Positions 42,329 through 50,695 of a stretch of 64,000 bases of DNA are shown piece after piece (within the stretch, counting starts at the first letter, position 1; the number at the start of each line of letters is the position of its first letter). The translations under genes and the position numbers were made by a program. Source of the DNA: JAHBXL01 sp964409775 (GTDB lineage: Bacteria > Planctomycetota > Phycisphaerae > Phycisphaerales > UBA1924); contig CAYPEI010000010.1 of NCBI GenBank assembly GCA_964409775.1, positions 53,065-117,064 of the forward strand, given 5' to 3'. Below the pieces are notes generated by a model. That model was given only the letters and a program-made list of their open reading frames with translations. It was not told the origin of the DNA and made no database searches.

Positions 42329-42940
42329 ATGAACCGCCTCGCACAAGTCTCGACATTTGGGTGCATGCTGATCGCCGCGTGCGGATGCGCAGGCGAGAAG
42401 AAGGGTGATGGCAAGTCCGTGCCGATGGCCGCGATCAAGCCGGCGCCCAGCGGAGAACCCCGCGAGGCGACGCCGATCACGCTCAAGGCCGCCGACCCCG
42501 CCCCGGCCCTGAGCGTCGACCAATGGCTGAAGGGAGCGCCCGTTTCAGGATTCGAGAAGGGCCGGGTCTACGTGGTGGAGTTCTGGGCCACGTGGTGCCC
42601 GCCCTGCATCGCGAGCATCCCCCACCTGAATCAACTCCAGGCCGATCATCCGGAGGTCGTCGTCATCGGCGTGGCCGGGAGCGAGCGAAAGCCATCGGAC
42701 GGTCAGCCCGATACCCGTGTTGACTCGCTGAAACGCTTCATCGATCAGCGCGGCGACGGAATGAACTACCGCGTGGCCTACGACAGCGACCGCACCATGG
42801 CTGAAACCTGGATGCGTCCGGCCGGCCAGAACGGGATCCCGTGCGCCTTCATCGTCGGACGCGACGGCCGCCTGGCGTGGATCGGACACCCGATGGCGAT
42901 TGACGCGCCGCTGGCAGCGGCGATCACCGCTCCGAAGTAA
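42329..42940 (+). CDS. TlpA-like thioredoxin lipoprotein
   Basis: A 203-residue lipoprotein: signal NRLAQVSTFGCMLIAAC with Cys as the lipid anchor, a polar linker, and a TlpA/ResA-like thioredoxin domain with WATWCPPCIASIPHLNQLQ (CxxC at about 88-91) and GIPCAFIVGRDGRLAWIGHP including the cis-Pro after Ile. It should sit outside the cytoplasm and reduce or exchange disulfides, for example of cysteine-rich exported proteins such as the adjacent dockerin protein. ATG 42329 is preceded by GGAG at 10 bases. It is divergent from the GH29-PhoD gene and convergent with the dockerin gene. Confidence 0.85.
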   Translation: MNRLAQVSTFGCMLIAACGCAGEKKGDGKSVPMAAIKPAPSGEPREATPITLKAADPAPALSVDQWLKGAPVSGFEKGRVYVVEFWATWCPPCIASIPHLNQLQADHPEVVVIGVAGSERKPSDGQPDTRVDSLKRFIDQRGDGMNYRVAYDSDRTMAETWMRPAGQNGIPCAFIVGRDGRLAWIGHPMAIDAPLAAAITAPK

Positions 42941-42970
42941 ATCGCGGCCACCGGCCCAACAGCAAAGAAA

Positions 42971-43003
42971 GCGGGCCCGCCCGGAACTTCCGGACGGGCC
43001 CGC
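42971..43003. terminator. bidirectional terminator hairpin
   Basis: GCGGGCCCGCCCGG - AACTT - CCGGACGGGCCCGC: 13 of 14 pairs, between the convergent TlpA-like and dockerin genes. Confidence 0.7.
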
Positions 43004-43023
43004 GGTGTTCTGTCACAGCATGA

Positions 43024-45627
43024 TCAGCAGCCGCCCGCGAACCATGCCGAGAGGAAGGCAAAGATGTCCGGCACGCCGATCACGCCGGAGTTGTCGAAGT
43101 CGGCCCGCAGGCTCTGGGCAAACCAGTCGGACAGGAACGCGAAGATGTCCGGCACGCCCACCGAGCCGTCGTGGTTGTAGTCGGCGCGGCAGCAGGGCGA
43201 GGTGTTGTTGCCCGGGCTGTTGCACGAGGTGCCGTTGCCCGCGTAGGACATGTTGGCCCCGATGCAGTCCTGCGCCGAGGCGACGATCACGCACGCCGAG
43301 CCCATGCAGCAGGCGCCGCCCGCGGGCTGGGTCGGGCACGGGCCGCGGTTGATGCTCCAGCGGTTGAGGGTGCCGACGTCTCCGCCCGCAGAGTCGGTGA
43401 TCGTGATCGTCCACGTGCCGGCGGGGCTGAGTCCGGCGAAGGGCGCAAACGATGTGAACGCTCCGTTGGGCGGGCTGGAAGCCGACCCGTCGTTCGTCGA
43501 CGGGCTGTAGAAGCCCGGCGGGAGCGACGCCGGAGCCCCCGCAAGCGCCGCCCACAGGTTGTTGCCGCCATCGCCGAACACGTAGTCGCCCGTGCTGACA
43601 AGGTCGGACCCGGACCCGAAGCCGGCGTTGCTCAACCGCTGCGGCCGGTTGAAGACATCGATCGGCCCGATGGGGGGACCGGAGTTGGGGAAGAAGGTCA
43701 GCGTGACAGTCAGGTCGCCGATGAAAGTGTGGTTGATGTTGAGCGTCAGGAACAGCGCATCGAGTGGAGTAGTGTCGGAGATGACCAGGTTATCCGTGAC
43801 GGTGTTGGTGTCCGGAATGGCCAGGCTCGGCTGCGACTGACCGACGATCGCTCCCGCGAGGCACCCGGAGCCCGCACCTTGGAAGGTGCCGCTCTGGAAG
43901 GCGCACTGGAACGAGTTGAGCACCACGCACGTCCCGCCGACGCAGCAGCCCCCGGCGGTCGGGCAGGGCGAGCCGCTGCCCTGGAAGGTGCCGCCCTGGA
44001 AGGCGCACTGGAACGGATTCAACTGCGTGCAGGCGCCGTTCGGAGCGATGCACGAACCAGCGCCCGGGCACGACGAGCCGTTGCCCTGGTACGAACCGCC
44101 CACGAACGCGCAGTTGGCCTGCGTGCGCACTGTGCAGTCGCCATTCACCGCGATACACGCGCCCGTCGGCGGGCACACCGAGTTGTCGCCGAGGTAGGTG
44201 CCGGGGCAGTTCGGCCCGGGCAGCAGCACGCAACTGCCGTCATTCAGCACGCATCCGCCGACCGCGCCCGCGACGGGCTGACCGCTGATGCCCATGATCG
44301 CGGTGTTCTGAGCGTTGCCGCCGACGTTCGGCTTCGTGAAGGTGATGCTGGCGATCGAGCGGGTACTCAGCCCGCGCGCTGAAAGGTCCAGCACGGTCTG
44401 ATACAGCCTCGGATTGCCCGCCGAGGCGTCATCCACCGCCACCTGGTTCAGCCCGACGCGTCCGAGGTTGTTCAGCGCGTTGTTCGTGGTGACGTTGAAC
44501 CAGTCCTGCGCATTGAACGAAATGGGACCCGAGGTCGTTGCGTCCGTGAACTCGATCACCATCGTGCCGATGCCGCCCTGGTTCGAGGACGACGCGAACA
44601 CCGCGAGGAACTCGTACGGCCTGCGGGCGATCGGGTCGAAGGTCAGCGTGCCCGTCGGCGAGAACACGTCGAGGAACAGCGCGTTGGCGGCGTTGTAGGG
44701 CTGCAACTGGCCCTGGACCGCCGCGTTGGACACGCTGACGAACGCGCCGCCCTGCGGCAGGCCCTTGGTCGAGCCCGGAAGGCCGTTCTCATACCAGGAG
44801 ATGCTGTTGAACGTGTCGAACGGCTCGGCAAAACTGCTGAACGGAACGACGCCGGTGTTCTCAACCACGATGTCGCGGTTATACCCGCTCGTCGCGACAG
44901 GCGAGAGCGAAGTGACCGCACGCATCCCGCTGATCGCGAAGATCGCGGTCGTGGTGTTCGCCGCGCCGGTGGGCTTCGTGAAATCGATGCTGACGACATC
45001 GCGGTTGTTCAGGCCCAGCGCGGCGAGGTTGATCGTCGTGTGATAGATCCGCGGATTGCCCGCCGAGCCGTCGTCGACCGCGTTGGTCCCGAGGTTCACA
45101 CGCCCGAGATTGATCAGCGCGTTGTTCGTCGTGACGTTGAACCAGTCCTGCGCATTGAACGAAATGGTGCCGGAAACAGACGAATCCGAGAACCGGATGC
45201 TCAGCGTGCCAGTGCCGCCGCCGTTGGCCGAACTGGCGAAGATCGCGATCGAGTCATACTTCGTCTGCGCGGCCGGCACAAGCGACAGTGTGCCCGTCGG
45301 CGCCGCCCCGGTCAGGAACAGCGCGTTGGGCTGGTTGTACGGCTGGAGTTGCACCAGCGTGCCGTCAACCAGGCTGCTGAACGCGCCGCTCGCGGGCAGG
45401 CCCTTCACCGAGCCAGGAAGCCCCGCCTCATAGAGCGCCCAGTTGTTCGGAACATCGAAGTTCAATGCCGCGCCGCTGTACGGAGTCGACGCACCGCTCT
45501 CGACCACGATGTCCCGGTTCCAACCCGTCGCACCCAGGGGCGTCATCTGCGCCGCCGCCGGCGAAGCGACCACCAACACCCCTGCCGCCAGCACGCACGC
45601 CAATCGGACAACGCGATGCCCAGTCAT
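43024..45627 (-). CDS. secreted dockerin-like protein with duplicated domains, P domain and Cys-rich repeats
   Basis: An 867-residue exported protein. Signal peptide RLACVLAAGVLVVASPAAAQ; then two similar domains of about 210 residues each (about 28-235 and 238-450; both have SGYNRDIVVE-like, GLPGSVKGLP, QLQPYN, NALFL and ISFNAQDWFNVTTNNAL patterns); then four to five short Cys-rich units (C..........CAFQGGTFQGSGSPC); a proprotein-convertase P-like domain ending GTWTITITDSAGGDVGTLNR; another Cys unit; and a dockerin-like duplex DYNHDGSVGVPDIFAFLSDW and DFDNSGVIGVPDIFAFLSAW closing in GGC. AAGGAG precedes ATG 45627. Such GC-type dockerin ends are a Phycisphaerales habit. The role is probably surface or extracellular, but unknown. 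Confidence 0.82.
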   Translation of the reverse strand: MTGHRVVRLACVLAAGVLVVASPAAAQMTPLGATGWNRDIVVESGASTPYSGAALNFDVPNNWALYEAGLPGSVKGLPASGAFSSLVDGTLVQLQPYNQPNALFLTGAAPTGTLSLVPAAQTKYDSIAIFASSANGGGTGTLSIRFSDSSVSGTISFNAQDWFNVTTNNALINLGRVNLGTNAVDDGSAGNPRIYHTTINLAALGLNNRDVVSIDFTKPTGAANTTTAIFAISGMRAVTSLSPVATSGYNRDIVVENTGVVPFSSFAEPFDTFNSISWYENGLPGSTKGLPQGGAFVSVSNAAVQGQLQPYNAANALFLDVFSPTGTLTFDPIARRPYEFLAVFASSSNQGGIGTMVIEFTDATTSGPISFNAQDWFNVTTNNALNNLGRVGLNQVAVDDASAGNPRLYQTVLDLSARGLSTRSIASITFTKPNVGGNAQNTAIMGISGQPVAGAVGGCVLNDGSCVLLPGPNCPGTYLGDNSVCPPTGACIAVNGDCTVRTQANCAFVGGSYQGNGSSCPGAGSCIAPNGACTQLNPFQCAFQGGTFQGSGSPCPTAGGCCVGGTCVVLNSFQCAFQSGTFQGAGSGCLAGAIVGQSQPSLAIPDTNTVTDNLVISDTTPLDALFLTLNINHTFIGDLTVTLTFFPNSGPPIGPIDVFNRPQRLSNAGFGSGSDLVSTGDYVFGDGGNNLWAALAGAPASLPPGFYSPSTNDGSASSPPNGAFTSFAPFAGLSPAGTWTITITDSAGGDVGTLNRWSINRGPCPTQPAGGACCMGSACVIVASAQDCIGANMSYAGNGTSCNSPGNNTSPCCRADYNHDGSVGVPDIFAFLSDWFAQSLRADFDNSGVIGVPDIFAFLSAWFAGGC

Positions 45628-45895
45628 CTATCTGCTCCTTTGTCTGCCCCGACCCCGGAACGGTGAGTACAACAATGACACTTCGACCCACCACGCCGCG
45701 AGCGCGCAAACCAAGGCACACCCGCCGCGACCGGTGCTCCGGTCAAGCGACAGATCCGCCGAACCTTCAGCGTACACGAGCAAACCCGACCGCGCCAAGC
45801 AAAGATCGCAAGATCACTGTATTTCAAAGGCGCCGCCCCGCGCCGTCGAGGCCGCTCCACGACGCAAACCCGACTCTCGCATGGGTTTGGGTGAT

Positions 45896-47323
45896 CTACC
45901 GGAGTTCCCGGACCATGATATTGCGGAACGCAACCGCGTCGCCGTGGTCCTGCAGCGCGATGTGGCCGCGGGACTTCGTGGCGAAATCAGGCATCTTCGT
46001 CCATTTGCTCTGCGCGTGCGCGGCTCGGTACGCCTCGCTCCCCAGTTCCAGTTCAACCACCTTGAATCCGTTGAGCCAATGCTCGATGTGATTGCCGCGG
46101 CAGACGATGCGGGCGTGGTTCCACTCGCCCGCCGGCCGCGCCGTATCAAACGCGCAGGGGAACACGTCATAGAAACTGCCGGTCCGAGTTTTGGCTTTTG
46201 CTTTGTCGCCGTGCCGCAGATCGTCGAGAATCTGGAACTCGGGCCCGGTCTGCCAGGGATAGTCGTGGTCCTCGGTCAACCGATAAATGATGCCGCTGTT
46301 CCCGCCTTCGGCGACTTTGAAGTCGATCGCGAGTTCGAAGTCCCCGAACTGATCCGCCGTGACCAGGTCGCCCCCGACGCGACCGGGCGTGTACCGAAGT
46401 TCACCATCCGCCGCGGTCCAGCCCGAGCCCTCCGGCAGCGAGTTCTTCTTGTACCCGCGCCAGTCGCCCGTCGAGGAGCCGTCGAACAGCAGCCGCCAGC
46501 CCGCCGCCCGTTCCTCCGCGCTCAGCGTGTTGTGCGTCCGCACATCCTTCCACACGTTCGGAAGCGTCTCGGCGCCCGTCGCCGCCCACTCCGCGCCGCG
46601 GCACAGCAACGCGCGAAACCCCGGAGTCGTGATCGAGACTTTCGTCTCCTCGCTGCCCGTCCACACATGCCCGAGCGGCGTTGCGAACACCCGTCCCTTG
46701 CCGAACTCCAGCGTAAGGGCCATCGGCTCGAACGCGCCCGTGCCGCCGGACTCGGTCGACGACAACGCTCTCGCCAGCAGGCTGTACCGCGCGCCCTGGG
46801 CATTCACGAGTTTGTGATACAGTTCGTCGCTCGTGCTGAAATCCGCGAGGCCCTTGGTGATCGGATGCTCCTTGTCCACCACCTCGACCTTGAACTCGTG
46901 GAACTGGCCGTGCCCGGTTCCATCCCGCCACATCAGGCCGAGCATCTTCTCGTAGTCCGCCCAGCCGGCGAAGGCGTTGTCCGCCGCGTGAACCGCGACC
47001 ACGCCCACGCCGCCCGCAACCGCCGCGACAAAGTTCTTCTCCGCCGCCTCACCCCAGCGTTTGGGTTCCTGGATGTCGTTGTAGTCGAGTACGAACAGCC
47101 TGTACCCGCCAAGCCTGGCCGCATCTGCGAGTGACGCGGCGGGATCATCGGTGATCGTGACCGTAAATCGACCGGTCGCCTCCAGCGTCTCCGCGTGCAT
47201 ACGGCTGGTGTACTGCCAGTTGTGGTTGTTGTGACCCGTGATGAGCAGCGTCGGGATCGGCTGGGGGGCCGCGCCGGCAGTGCTGAGGCTGCCAACGGAC
47301 AGGGCAAACGCAAGGGCAAGCAT
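45896..47323 (-). CDS. ThuA domain fused to DUF1080 (3-keto-disaccharide hydrolase-like)
   Basis: A 475-residue exported protein. N-terminal signal MLALAFALSVGSLSTAGAA; residues about 22-260 a ThuA-like domain (LLITGHNNHNWQYTSRMH, VAVHAADNAFAGWADYEKML); about 280-475 a DUF1080 / 3-keto-disaccharide hydrolase domain (WRLLFDGSSTGDWRGYKKN, GDFELAIDFKVAEGGNSGI and IEHWLNGFKVVELELGS). ThuA is linked to sugar utilisation, DUF1080 to cleavage of 3-keto-glycosides that Gfo/Idh oxidoreductases generate. AAGGAG stands 7 bases before ATG 47323. It is followed by the dockerin gene 268 bp further and preceded by the M60 gene on the same strand. Confidence 0.88.
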   Translation of the reverse strand: MLALAFALSVGSLSTAGAAPQPIPTLLITGHNNHNWQYTSRMHAETLEATGRFTVTITDDPAASLADAARLGGYRLFVLDYNDIQEPKRWGEAAEKNFVAAVAGGVGVVAVHAADNAFAGWADYEKMLGLMWRDGTGHGQFHEFKVEVVDKEHPITKGLADFSTSDELYHKLVNAQGARYSLLARALSSTESGGTGAFEPMALTLEFGKGRVFATPLGHVWTGSEETKVSITTPGFRALLCRGAEWAATGAETLPNVWKDVRTHNTLSAEERAAGWRLLFDGSSTGDWRGYKKNSLPEGSGWTAADGELRYTPGRVGGDLVTADQFGDFELAIDFKVAEGGNSGIIYRLTEDHDYPWQTGPEFQILDDLRHGDKAKAKTRTGSFYDVFPCAFDTARPAGEWNHARIVCRGNHIEHWLNGFKVVELELGSEAYRAAHAQSKWTKMPDFATKSRGHIALQDHGDAVAFRNIMVRELR

Positions 47324-47396
47324 GTGTGGCTCCTTCTCGAGTTCGTTCCAGTCGCTTCAGCGTACCACGGGCAAACACCGCACGTTCAAAGCCGAG

Positions 47397-49622
47397 TCAC
47401 CCCGGCGGAAAGCCCGCCGGCATCCAGACGGGCAAGTCAGCGATCGAGTCGCGAGCGGACTTGCTCGTCGGCACGCCCCACGTCTCGAAGAACGGGCCGA
47501 GATTCCGGCTCACCGTCCGGCTGAACCGAACCATCCACTGATCCCGCGACTCGTCATCGTCCTTGGGGCGCTCGGATCGGGGCAGATCCCGATACTCGGC
47601 GAAGACCTGCTTGAATGCCTCCCACCCAAACGACTCTCGCAGTTGAATGTACATCATGAGCGCGACGAACGGCTCGGACTTCCAGCGGTCAAACTTCGCG
47701 CCCAGCGCCAGGTGCTTGCCGATCGTCTCCTCGGGCCTCTTCAACGCATCGTGCCCGGTCGACATCGGCAGCCCGCACACGGACTCACAGATGTACAGCG
47801 AGAACAGGTTGCAGGTGACCTCGCCCGTGCCGCTGAAGGTCCACTCCCGTTGCTGGTGGTTGTGACCGAGTTCATGGAACAAGCCCCAGCACCCCTTGCC
47901 CAGCCGCGCCGCCTGCGTGATATCCGGCACGGCGTCCAGGTGCGTCATGATCGGATACCCCGAGTGCATGTACCCGGCCGAGATCTGCTCATCCGGCACA
48001 TAGCGCTCCGGGCGGCGGCGCTCGCGCGGTATCGCGGCCAGGTCCGCCGCGGCATCCAGCACCCGGTCCCAGAGACTGAGCAGTTCCCGCGGATCATCGA
48101 GCCCGCGGATCGATGCGGACGGGACACTGATGATGACCTTCTCGGTCACCAGTTCTGCCCACGGCGCCGGGCGTTTGCGGATGGTCCGGCTCCACTCCGC
48201 GGGATCGGTCTGGCCGAGCACAAACATCGGCGCCTCAACCGCGCCGGCGATCTGCACGTCCACCCTCCGCGCCGGAGCCTTTCCGGGAACAACGATGTAG
48301 ACCGGCCCGCCGAACGCGCTGGCGATCCGAGTCGACCTACCCGTGATGGGCTTCTCAATCGTGATGTCCGGCGCCCGCTGCCACCGATCTAGATGCCAGA
48401 GTTGATCCTTGTGGCAGCCGATCCGAACCCGCAGGTTGAGGTCCGCTGCATCAGGCGGCAGTTCGATTTCGATGGAATCACCGGGTGCGGCATACAGCCC
48501 GGTGCTGTGCCAGTCAGGAACACCGGTATCCACCTCGACCGTTCGCCGCACACGCTTTGCATCCGCGGGCACTGCGCCCGGAAACAACTCCGCCGCGGCA
48601 TGCGCCCTGACTTCACCGGCCGGAATCGACTGGAGTTCGGCCAGTTGAAATGCGAGCAGGAACCGGTCCAGCGGTCGATCCTGCCCGATCGGCTGCTTCG
48701 GCGAGGGCGCGAGCGTTCCCGCATGCTCCGCGAGCATCTTGTTGAGCCTCGGCCTCAGCAGTCTGTCATCTTCCGGCAGCAGCCTCGCCGCCGCCGTGGC
48801 GGCCGCGCTGGCCTGCTTGAGTTTGTCGCGACCAAGTTCCTTGGCATCCGGGCGCTGGATCGCATCAATCGCGCTCGATGCGTTCAGGAGCGATGTGTCG
48901 CCCCCGACATCGAACATCCCCGCCGCGTTCTTCTCCGCATACGAGCCTGTCCACGCGATGCCCGCGGCGGCAGCGATGCGGTTCAGCGGATTGTCCCGGA
49001 GCGTCGCTTCTCCCTTGGCGGTCCACGCCCACGCAGTCTGCGCAGCGAGCAGACCACCGCCGTCACCGACGAACCGCTGGATGACGCGCACCTGTTCATC
49101 ATCGAGCGCGTTGCCGGCGATGCACAGCAGGTCGACCCGATCCTTCAGCGGCTGCGTGTGCCACGCCTTCCCGAGGTCCACAACATCAAAGCCGATGTCC
49201 TTGAAGAACTGCTGGAGTGTGCAGTTGATCAGCCCGACCCGCGGGCTGCGCTTGCCACTCCAGTTCGCGGCCCACTGCGACGCATTCTCCAGGAGTTTCC
49301 TGTGGCTGCCTGCCGTTAGCGAGCCGACGTCCAGGTGCCCCGTGTGCGTAAAGGCCACGATCCGGCCGCGGCCTGACTCGCCAGCCGCCACGACCGGGAC
49401 ACGCACCCCTCCATCCTTCCCAACCGCAAGGATCGCGGCATCACTCGACCACACCGCGAGCGTGCCGGGAGTTCCGGGCGCGGCGATGGTCGTCACACCG
49501 TCGATAATCGCAGCGGCATCGACATCCGCCCGTGCTGCCCGCGGTGCCAGAGTCGCAAGCAGCGCGACCAGCGCCATCAACCCGACTCCGAACCCGCGTT
49601 CGATCGTCCGCACACTCATCAT
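47397..49622 (-). CDS. M60-family metallopeptidase (enhancin-like)
   Basis: A 741-residue exported zinc peptidase. Signal peptide LMALVALLATLAPRAARADV; residues about 25-270 form an alpha/beta region with GRIVAFTHTGHLDVGSL and a GATase-like GGLLAAQTAWAWT; from about 300 the M60-specific SIEIELPPDAADLNLRVRIG and the gluzincin motif LFHELGHNHQQREW followed by the third zinc ligand Glu in TGEVTCN (about 585-605). M60 enzymes cleave O-glycosylated proteins such as mucins. ATG 49622 overlaps the stop of the upstream isomerase-like gene by 4 bp. It is the distal gene of that pair. Confidence 0.85.
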   Translation of the reverse strand: MMSVRTIERGFGVGLMALVALLATLAPRAARADVDAAAIIDGVTTIAAPGTPGTLAVWSSDAAILAVGKDGGVRVPVVAAGESGRGRIVAFTHTGHLDVGSLTAGSHRKLLENASQWAANWSGKRSPRVGLINCTLQQFFKDIGFDVVDLGKAWHTQPLKDRVDLLCIAGNALDDEQVRVIQRFVGDGGGLLAAQTAWAWTAKGEATLRDNPLNRIAAAAGIAWTGSYAEKNAAGMFDVGGDTSLLNASSAIDAIQRPDAKELGRDKLKQASAAATAAARLLPEDDRLLRPRLNKMLAEHAGTLAPSPKQPIGQDRPLDRFLLAFQLAELQSIPAGEVRAHAAAELFPGAVPADAKRVRRTVEVDTGVPDWHSTGLYAAPGDSIEIELPPDAADLNLRVRIGCHKDQLWHLDRWQRAPDITIEKPITGRSTRIASAFGGPVYIVVPGKAPARRVDVQIAGAVEAPMFVLGQTDPAEWSRTIRKRPAPWAELVTEKVIISVPSASIRGLDDPRELLSLWDRVLDAAADLAAIPRERRRPERYVPDEQISAGYMHSGYPIMTHLDAVPDITQAARLGKGCWGLFHELGHNHQQREWTFSGTGEVTCNLFSLYICESVCGLPMSTGHDALKRPEETIGKHLALGAKFDRWKSEPFVALMMYIQLRESFGWEAFKQVFAEYRDLPRSERPKDDDESRDQWMVRFSRTVSRNLGPFFETWGVPTSKSARDSIADLPVWMPAGFPPG

Positions 49623-50590
49623 GGCTGCGCCTCGCGAGTTGCTCCGGGCGGCACAGGTGCCGGACTCTGCGACGCGAGTTCATCGCGGATCCGCTCCAGC
49701 AACTTCTTGGTCGCGCGGATGCCCTCCGGCTCGCTCAGCCGCCCGCCTTCATACTCGATCCCGATGTACCCGCTGTACTTCGCCGCAAGCACGATCTTGA
49801 GCATCCGGCGGTAGTCGATCGTTGTCTCATCACCGGAATCGTTGAAGTCGTAACTCTTCGCCGACACTCCTCTGGCAAAAGGCATCAGTTCCTCAGTGCC
49901 CTTGTACCGATCGTACGACTCCTTGTCCGAGATGCGGAAGTTGCCGAAATCGGGCAGCGTCCCCGCCCGCTTGTGCCCGACCTGCTTGATCACCGCGGCC
50001 AGCCACGCGCCGTTGGAGGACAGCCCGCCGTGGTTCTCGACAATGACGTTGAGATTCAGCGGGTCCGCGAGTTCGCAAAGCCTGCGCAGGCCCTCGGCTG
50101 CACGGTCGCGCTGCTCGTCAAACGACCCGCCAGAGGCTGCGTTCACGCGGATCGAGTGACACCCCAGCGCCGCCGCCGCGTCGAGCCACTTCCGATGATT
50201 CTCGACTGCCTGCCTGCGTTTGCTCTCATCGGGATCTCCGAGCGCCCCCTCGCCATCGCACATGATCAGGACACTCCTCACTCCCAGATCGTTGCAGCGC
50301 TTCCGGAGTTCCCGGGTGTACTCCTCATCACCCTTCTTCTTCCAGAACTGGTTCACGTACTCCACCGCGTCAATCCCAAACTCCTCCTTTGCCGTCTTCG
50401 GGAACTCCAGATGGTCAAGCCGCCCGCCGAACAACGCGCGGTTCAGCGACCACTGCGCCAGCGAGATCTTGAAAAGCGGTTCCGGCATTGCGGACACCCT
50501 CGCCGCCGCGCGTCCGGCGAGCAGCAGCGAGAACGATCCCGCCGCCATGAGGCCAAGCGACTCGCGGCGGGAAAAACGATTCGTAGTCAT
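49619..50590 (-). CDS. xylose isomerase-like TIM-barrel (sugar phosphate isomerase/epimerase) protein
   Basis: A 323-residue protein with a Tat-like N-terminus (FSRRESLGLMAAGSFSLLLA) and an AP-endonuclease-2/xylose-isomerase TIM barrel: FKISLAQWSLNRALFGGRLD, KKRCNDLG-like VRSVLIMCDGEGALGD, HSIRVNAASGGSFDEQRDRA, LNVIVENHGGLSSNGAWLAA and YIGIEYEGG. The conserved Glu and Asp metal ligands (ENHGG, PDFGN, YEGG) are visible. GGGAGA precedes ATG 50590. It likely isomerises or epimerises a sugar derivative and is frequent next to Gfo/Idh and DUF1080 genes. It is coupled to the M60 gene. Confidence 0.85.
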   Translation of the reverse strand: MTTNRFSRRESLGLMAAGSFSLLLAGRAAARVSAMPEPLFKISLAQWSLNRALFGGRLDHLEFPKTAKEEFGIDAVEYVNQFWKKKGDEEYTRELRKRCNDLGVRSVLIMCDGEGALGDPDESKRRQAVENHRKWLDAAAALGCHSIRVNAASGGSFDEQRDRAAEGLRRLCELADPLNLNVIVENHGGLSSNGAWLAAVIKQVGHKRAGTLPDFGNFRISDKESYDRYKGTEELMPFARGVSAKSYDFNDSGDETTIDYRRMLKIVLAAKYSGYIGIEYEGGRLSEPEGIRATKKLLERIRDELASQSPAPVPPGATREAQP

Positions 50591-50695
50591 GACTTCTCCC
50601 TCAGCCTCACCCGGATTTGCCGGTTGGGACAGCAACGGTCTACATGGTACAGGAACCGGCGTGGTAATCTGCAGCCCATAGAACAGGAGTTTCCC

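Noticed and set aside
43024..45627. Cellulosome component
   Set aside because: No cohesin or scaffoldin is seen; dockerin-like C-termini ending in GC are widespread in Phycisphaerales without cellulosomes.
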